Made by a program: the position numbers and the translations under genes. From Anaerocolumna sp. MB42-C2 (GTDB lineage: Bacteria > Bacillota > Clostridia > Lachnospirales > Lachnospiraceae): a stretch of 64,000 bases of DNA. Location of the stretch: contig NZ_CP133190.1 of the NCBI RefSeq assembly GCF_030913705.1, positions 2,929,501 through 2,993,500 on the forward strand. The letters run 5' to 3'. Shown piece by piece: positions 60,261 through 64,000 of the stretch (its first letter is position 1; every line of letters starts with the position of its first letter). The notes beneath the pieces were generated by a model. The model made no database searches and was not told where the DNA came from. It was given only the letters and a program-made list of their open reading frames with translations.

Positions 60261-60950
60261 TTAATCTTTATTAGCCTGCATATCTACAAACTTCAACACA
60301 TCAAGCGGTTTTTCCATCTGTAAGAAGTTTTGCTTTCTTTTTGAGGGTTGTGTTGTTCCCTCTTGTAAATACCAGGTGGCTTGAACCGCCCTCATCCCAA
60401 GTTTTCCGGCAGCTTCCAACTCATTACTGCCTCCGTCTCCAACATAAATACATTCCTCTGCTTTCACAAAAAGGCTATCCATACATCTTTGGAAAATCTC
60501 AACTTCCGGTTTTTGAATCCCCTGCTCATAGCTAAGATAAACAGCATCAAAATAGGGAAATAGTTCACTTCTTCGGATTACCTCCGCTTCCTCGGAAAAA
60601 CAGTTACTGATTAATCCAATCAAAAAACCCTTTTTCTTCAATGCCAAAAGCATTGGAATTATTTCAGAATGCAAATGTCTAAAACACTCTTCTTTCGCCG
60701 CAATACGTTTCTCTACGATTTCCTTTAAAAGTGTTTCGGTATAACAATGACACTCTTTTAGTATTGTTTCCAATACTTCCTCCAGTGTTAACTTCCCTAT
60801 GGTGCGTGTATATTCTGTCGGAGACCAAAGTGACCGAAATTTATCTTCCGGTATTCTTGCATCCTCCGCCATCTGTTTCCCAAAATATAATGGACTATGA
60901 TAGTGCGTAATTAACGTTTCAAACATGTCAAAAATTACTGCCCGTGTCAT
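60261..60950 (-). CDS. HAD-superfamily hydrolase-like protein
   Basis: A 229-residue HAD protein. Motif I is AVIFDMFETLI, where the usual second Asp (DxD) is Phe; motif II is LIGLISNCFSE (Ser/Asn), and motif III/IV is GIQKPEVEIFQRCMDSL then CIYVGDGGSNELEAA. The missing second Asp resembles the dehalogenase-like branch and suggests an altered activity compared with phosphatases. The start is ATG 60950 (MTRAVIFDMF) behind GGGAGGAT; the longer frame to 61034 lacks support. It lies between the nucleotidyltransferase and kinase genes on the same strand, but with enough space for separate transcripts. Confidence 0.85.
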   Translation of the reverse strand: MTRAVIFDMFETLITHYHSPLYFGKQMAEDARIPEDKFRSLWSPTEYTRTIGKLTLEEVLETILKECHCYTETLLKEIVEKRIAAKEECFRHLHSEIIPMLLALKKKGFLIGLISNCFSEEAEVIRRSELFPYFDAVYLSYEQGIQKPEVEIFQRCMDSLFVKAEECIYVGDGGSNELEAAGKLGMRAVQATWYLQEGTTQPSKRKQNFLQMEKPLDVLKFVDMQANKD

Positions 60951-61103
60951 TTTATCCTCCCTGCAAATTCTGATTGGTTCTCTTTTTTCTTTTGTATTTT
61001 TGCAGCAGCCCTTTTGCGTAATCTCATACCACACCTTTCACCTGCTTTCCAACTCCGGTTGTATATAATCTAAAGCCTAAATCAAGATACCAAAACATAT
61101 GCA

Positions 61104-61682
61104 TCACAATAAACTTTTTATGACTCTCTCTAAAACAGTACCCCAAGGTCTTGACTCAATCACGGCAATACCGTTCTGCTTACATGTATCTGCAATCCAC
61201 TTGCCATATGCAATACTTATTTTGGCTCTGTAATGTTGTGGATCGCCGCTTTCTCTTGCTAAATAATTCTGCAATATCTGATTTATGTCTGATTCATTCA
61301 CAAAAATTGATTTTACCTCAGGATTATGGAAAGATATTGTAAATTCGGGATAGATAAAATCACCCTCAATAATAACAGGTACTTTATCTTCAATATGCCT
61401 GTTTACCAGTTCTTTTAAAACCGGTATCATTTCTTTGCTTACATCAATTAACCAGTTTACATTGCCATCAACTCCGATATCCATCCAATTTGCACCGGTA
61501 TCCCAATAATGTATTGCCGGAAAACTTTCCTTTGTTGTAACCGTTTCTACAGATAGATGAACATCATCTACTTCTAAGACATTAACACCATAATACCTGG
61601 CAATTTCATAAGCTATGGTCGATTTGCCTATTCCCGAAGCTCCGCCTATAAATAATACTGTCCAGTTTCTATCCTTTTTCAC
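61104..61682 (-). CDS. P-loop kinase, 2-phosphoglycerate kinase-like
   Basis: A 192-residue small-molecule kinase. Walker A is FIGGASGIGKSTIAYEIAR (about 12-30), followed by LEVDDVHLSVE, and VIIEGDFIYPEF. The length and pattern fit AAA-type or 2-phosphoglycerate kinase-like proteins found in Firmicutes. The start is GTG 61682 with AAAGGAGGTG right before it; a 45-residue ORF ends across this start, so translation may be coupled. Substrate is unknown. Confidence 0.75.
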   Translation of the reverse strand: MKKDRNWTVLFIGGASGIGKSTIAYEIARYYGVNVLEVDDVHLSVETVTTKESFPAIHYWDTGANWMDIGVDGNVNWLIDVSKEMIPVLKELVNRHIEDKVPVIIEGDFIYPEFTISFHNPEVKSIFVNESDINQILQNYLARESGDPQHYRAKISIAYGKWIADTCKQNGIAVIESRPWGTVLERVIKSLL

Positions 61683-61816
61683 TTATTCACCTCCTTTGGT
61701 TTCGTTTTTTTACCTTCCCTTTTCCATTTGTTTGCATAGTAGTAACTTTCCTCGCATGGATTTGTCCAAAATAATTTATCTGCTTCTTTCCAATCCCATT
61801 CCTTTGAGTTTACCAT
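61679..61816 (-). CDS. 45-residue ORF, probable truncated methyltransferase N-terminus
   Basis: The frame begins MVNSKEWDWKEADKLFW and continues TNPCEESYYYANKWKREGKK, with AAGGAGCG in front of the ATG. It resembles the opening of clostridial class I SAM-dependent methyltransferases, whose SAM-binding DLGCG segment would follow, but here it ends in a short Lys-rich tail and runs across the kinase start codon. I read it as a degraded remnant that is still translatable and may now serve to couple translation to the kinase gene. The methyltransferase relation is based on pattern recall. Confidence 0.45.
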   Translation of the reverse strand: MVNSKEWDWKEADKLFWTNPCEESYYYANKWKREGKKTKPKEVNK

Positions 61817-61838
61817 GGTACGCTCCTTCCTTAATGCT

Positions 61839-62263
61839 TTACAGCTTCTTTTCCATTTCTACATAAAGTCCATTGCGAAATGTTTCAGAAAATCCAGAAT
61901 GCCGGTACAACGTAATTGCAGGTTCAAGTGTAAACGTGTGCTCAAATGCAGCGTATGGTCTCCACACTGATTTGCATGCTGCTCAACCATATCAAGCAAT
62001 AATTTAAATATTCCGCATCCACGATATTCCTCCTTTATAAACATACGTTTAACTTCACCGACATCTTTGGATTTTTTGCGATAAGCAACACATCCGATGG
62101 CAAGTCATCAGTGTAGGTTACCCAGATATTATTTATATTCTCATTTTTACTAAAACGGGTATAATAAACACTATCATCACCTAGAAAGTCTATCATAAAA
62201 TCGTCTTGTTCCGAAAAGTTGAATAACCTCTTCGGATATAACATCTAAAAATGCAATCTTCAT
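61839..62263 (-). pseudogene. Frameshifted GNAT acetyltransferase
   Basis: Three reading frames together make one GNAT protein. The first frame starts at ATG 62263 (MKIAFLDVISEEVIQLFG), the second carries FSKNENINNIWVTYTDDLPSDV, and the third has MFIKEEYRGCGIFKLLLDMVEQHA (acetyl-CoA motif RGCGIF). Original C-terminal sequence GLYVEMEKKL ends at 61839 in yet another frame shift. Breakpoints are near 62200, 62060 and 61925. Several independent frameshifts make a sequencing error unlikely. Two intact GNAT genes lie just upstream. Confidence 0.78.
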
Positions 62264-62343
62264 GAATACAGCCTCCGGCCATGATAAATAAAAACATAGT
62301 ATTTACTCATTATGTGCAGCTCATTATCTAATAACCCTTACTC

Positions 62344-62856
62344 TTAATCTTCGGATTTATTAAAATTTTTCATCATTTTATCACATGAAAGTACCATTCC
62401 ATATTCTTGAACAGTAAAGCTCTCTGTTTTAGTAAACCCGTGTGATAGATAGAATTGAATCGCTCGCGTATTGGATGATAATACTTCAAGAATACAAAAT
62501 TTGCATCTATGCTTAATCATTTCTTCCTCAATTCTTTGGTAAAATGAATGTCCGATACCAAGACCAATATATTGTGGTAACAAATAAAATGCATGCCATT
62601 TTGCATAGGTATCTTTTTCGCCGGAAGTTATACTAAATACAGTACTTCCAACAATTTTCCCACTATGTTCTGCAATAAGGCAGGTATCCCCTTTAAGTAT
62701 ACTCTCTTGCAATATTGGCAGCCAATAATCTTCTTCCATCGAAGATAAATACTCCTCCGCCATATATTCTTTGTAGGCTGACTTATAGCTAATCATTATC
62801 TGTTTACTCACCTTTTTCATCTCGTCCGATGCAGGTACTCGATATTTTATGTCCAT
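62344..62856 (-). CDS. GNAT-family N-acetyltransferase
   Basis: A 170-residue acetyltransferase. Acetyl-CoA binding motif A is LLPQYIGLGIGHSFYQRIEEEM (Q/R-x-x-G-x-G/A, about 97-118), and motif B is ILEVLSSNTRAIQFYLSHGFTKTESF. It transfers acetyl groups to an amine on an unknown substrate; a small molecule or protein terminus are both possible. GGAG precedes the ATG. It is close to another GNAT gene and a GNAT pseudogene on the same strand, a small cluster of the family. Confidence 0.87.
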   Translation of the reverse strand: MDIKYRVPASDEMKKVSKQIMISYKSAYKEYMAEEYLSSMEEDYWLPILQESILKGDTCLIAEHSGKIVGSTVFSITSGEKDTYAKWHAFYLLPQYIGLGIGHSFYQRIEEEMIKHRCKFCILEVLSSNTRAIQFYLSHGFTKTESFTVQEYGMVLSCDKMMKNFNKSED

Positions 62857-63022
62857 GTTTTTCTCCTATTAATAATCTGCAATCAAAATCCTAAATCCTA
62901 AATCTTTTTTTCAGTACTGTGAATACAAATATCACCCTTAGTAACTCCAGACTTTTCTATACATACATTAATTGATAGTATCGATACTAATATTCTGTTA
63001 ACATTTTAATATTTATATGAAT

Positions 63023-63499
63023 TTATAGGTATTTCCTCATTACAAGGAAATGAACATTTTCGCCATTACAGTTATCATCAAATTCTTCAATTATTGTAAA
63101 TTCAAGGTTTGTATACAATTTAATTGCTCGTTTATTAAAATCTGCCACCAACAAATCAATAGACTCAAATTGAAACATTGACTTTCCAAATTTTAAAGAT
63201 TGTTCAACAATCGAACGTCCTAATCCTTTTCCGGTTAATTCTGGTTTTAATTGTATACCAAATAGATAGGTTTCCTCATCATTATTATAAGTAAAACAAC
63301 AGTTGGCAACTAATTCACCTCCATTATTTCTTATTACAAAAGCTGATTCATCACGATCAAGATTACTAATCCATTCTAATTTTTCAGGAGTTTTATCATT
63401 ATTGTAAAAGGAATAAATGCCGTTAAATTTCCAATTTAACATTTCCTGAACATCCTTTTTAGATGCTCGCTCAAATATGTATATTTCATTATCACTCAT
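63023..63499 (-). CDS. GNAT-family N-acetyltransferase
   Basis: A 158-residue acetyltransferase. Motif A is GIQLKPELTGKGLGRSIVEQSL (about 82-103), motif B VADFNKRAIKLYTNLEFTIIEEF. The start is ATG 63499 (MSDNEIYIFERASKKD), preceded by AAGGAGCGGG; the frame is open to 63529 but the upstream ATG has no site. Substrate unknown. The gene may be transcribed from the symmetrical promoter at 63796-63824, about 290 bases upstream. Confidence 0.85.
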   Translation of the reverse strand: MSDNEIYIFERASKKDVQEMLNWKFNGIYSFYNNDKTPEKLEWISNLDRDESAFVIRNNGGELVANCCFTYNNDEETYLFGIQLKPELTGKGLGRSIVEQSLKFGKSMFQFESIDLLVADFNKRAIKLYTNLEFTIIEEFDDNCNGENVHFLVMRKYL

Positions 63500-64000
63500 A
63501 ATCTTTCCCGCTCCTTTATAATAATTCAAGTTTAGTTATTATTTTAATTTGACAACAGATTACCGTGCAGAAAGTTCAACCCACGAAGGTTTATAACCAC
63601 TGTTAACAGCAACATTTCTTGAAAGAATATTAGCCCATGCTGTATATACTACAGAATACTAAATAAAATTAATACCTTTACTATATCATACTACTCCGAT
63701 TAGCACTACCTTTTTATTCCATTAATGATTACAAACATAAAATTCCCCTACAGTTATGATTGCACTTTTTCATTTATAAGCTAATACTACGGATTTTTAT
63801 AATCTCTTATTGACTATTTGTCAATAAGAGATTATAATCATGTTCGTAAAGACAAAGTAATGTAAAAAAAGAAAAATGGAGGCATGCAAGAATGATAAAG
63901 AATAGTAGAGGTTATCCATTCACGTTAATGCATAGTAAACCATCTTTCGGTGGCTTCAAAAATTGAATATGTATACAAAGTTAAGATTGATTGCTCAAAT
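63500..64000. other. Right-end intergenic region with a symmetrical promoter
   Basis: Apart from the palindromic promoter region at 63798-63838 there is no gene I can support. A 24-codon frame (63892-63966, MIKNSRGYPFTLMHSKPS...) has a GGAGG site 11 bases upstream and a strong promoter in front, but is too short to call. The rest is AT-rich. Confidence 0.4.
63798..63838. promoter_or_regulatory. Perfect palindrome containing mirror-image promoters
   Basis: Arms of 17 perfect bases (63798-63814 and 63820-63836) with a five-base centre. On the plus strand TTGACT (63810-63815), 17 bases, TATAAT (63833-63838). On the minus strand TTGACA (63824-63819), 17 bases, TATAAA (63801-63796). The two promoters overlap, so transcription in each direction should compete. 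The palindrome could also bind a dimeric regulator. Confidence 0.8.

Noticed and set aside
63892..63966. 24-codon ORF after the symmetrical promoter
   Set aside because: It has a promoter and ribosome-like site, but length and composition do not allow a call; it could be a leader peptide for a gene beyond the window.

Overview
The window looks like chromosomal DNA of a low-GC, anaerobic, spore-forming Firmicute, most likely a Clostridia member related to Lachnospiraceae. The signs are AT-rich DNA, near-consensus sigma-A promoters, strong AGGAGG ribosome sites, frequent TTG/GTG starts, a tryptophan T-box leader, a yjdF-type leader, a BirA operator, sugar phosphorylase and alpha-galactosidase genes, a Csp-like S8 peptidase and clostridial-type Mrp/DUF134 genes. 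No rRNA, tRNA or CRISPR array was seen. Most of the window is ordinary genome; accessory DNA is limited to one insertion sequence, one solitary serine recombinase unit and some decayed genes near the right end. Layout: 1-5.9 kb holds the end of a putative methyltransferase, a LacI regulator and a four-gene membrane-stress operon (PspA, zinc ribbon, TPM, SPFH) with the same composition as Bacillus ydjFGHI. 5.9-15.4 kb holds carbohydrate genes (phosphoglucomutase, GH130 phosphorylase, class II aldolase), a yjdF-leader operon with a nitrilase-family enzyme, an MFS transporter, a Y-family polymerase and a lipoprotein. 15.6-19.2 kb holds an Mrp-NifX fusion and its DUF134 partner; a 1645-bp IS1202-like element with a 27-bp target duplication sits directly against their promoter. 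19.2-29.1 kb holds an amidase, a secreted protease, a MIF-like protein, a Trp T-box with trpB2, an S8 peptidase, the primary sigma factor, an acyltransferase and an XRE regulator. 29-33.5 kb holds a soluble chemoreceptor and the biotin genes birA, bioB and bioY under a large BirA palindrome. 33.5-35.6 kb is the serine recombinase with a 52-residue companion ORF. 36-42.5 kb is an alpha-galactoside uptake and hydrolysis locus (LacI, three ABC transporter genes, GH36) tied together by shared operator-like inverted repeats. 43-57.7 kb is a potassium island: kdpABCDE, a second KdpD/KdpE-like pair lacking the cytoplasmic KdpD sensor region, a TPR protein, two TrkA proteins, a 34-residue membrane peptide and TrkH. 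58-64 kb holds an O-methyltransferase behind a transcription attenuator, a flavodoxin, a nucleotidyltransferase, a HAD protein, a P-loop kinase, GNAT acetyltransferases (one a frameshifted pseudogene) and a perfectly symmetrical promoter palindrome. The least explained signals are non-coding: a two-hairpin leader shared by bioY and the TPR gene, a similar palindrome at the DUF134 and chemoreceptor promoters, the O-methyltransferase attenuator, the symmetrical promoter at the right edge, and several families of dispersed intergenic hairpins.
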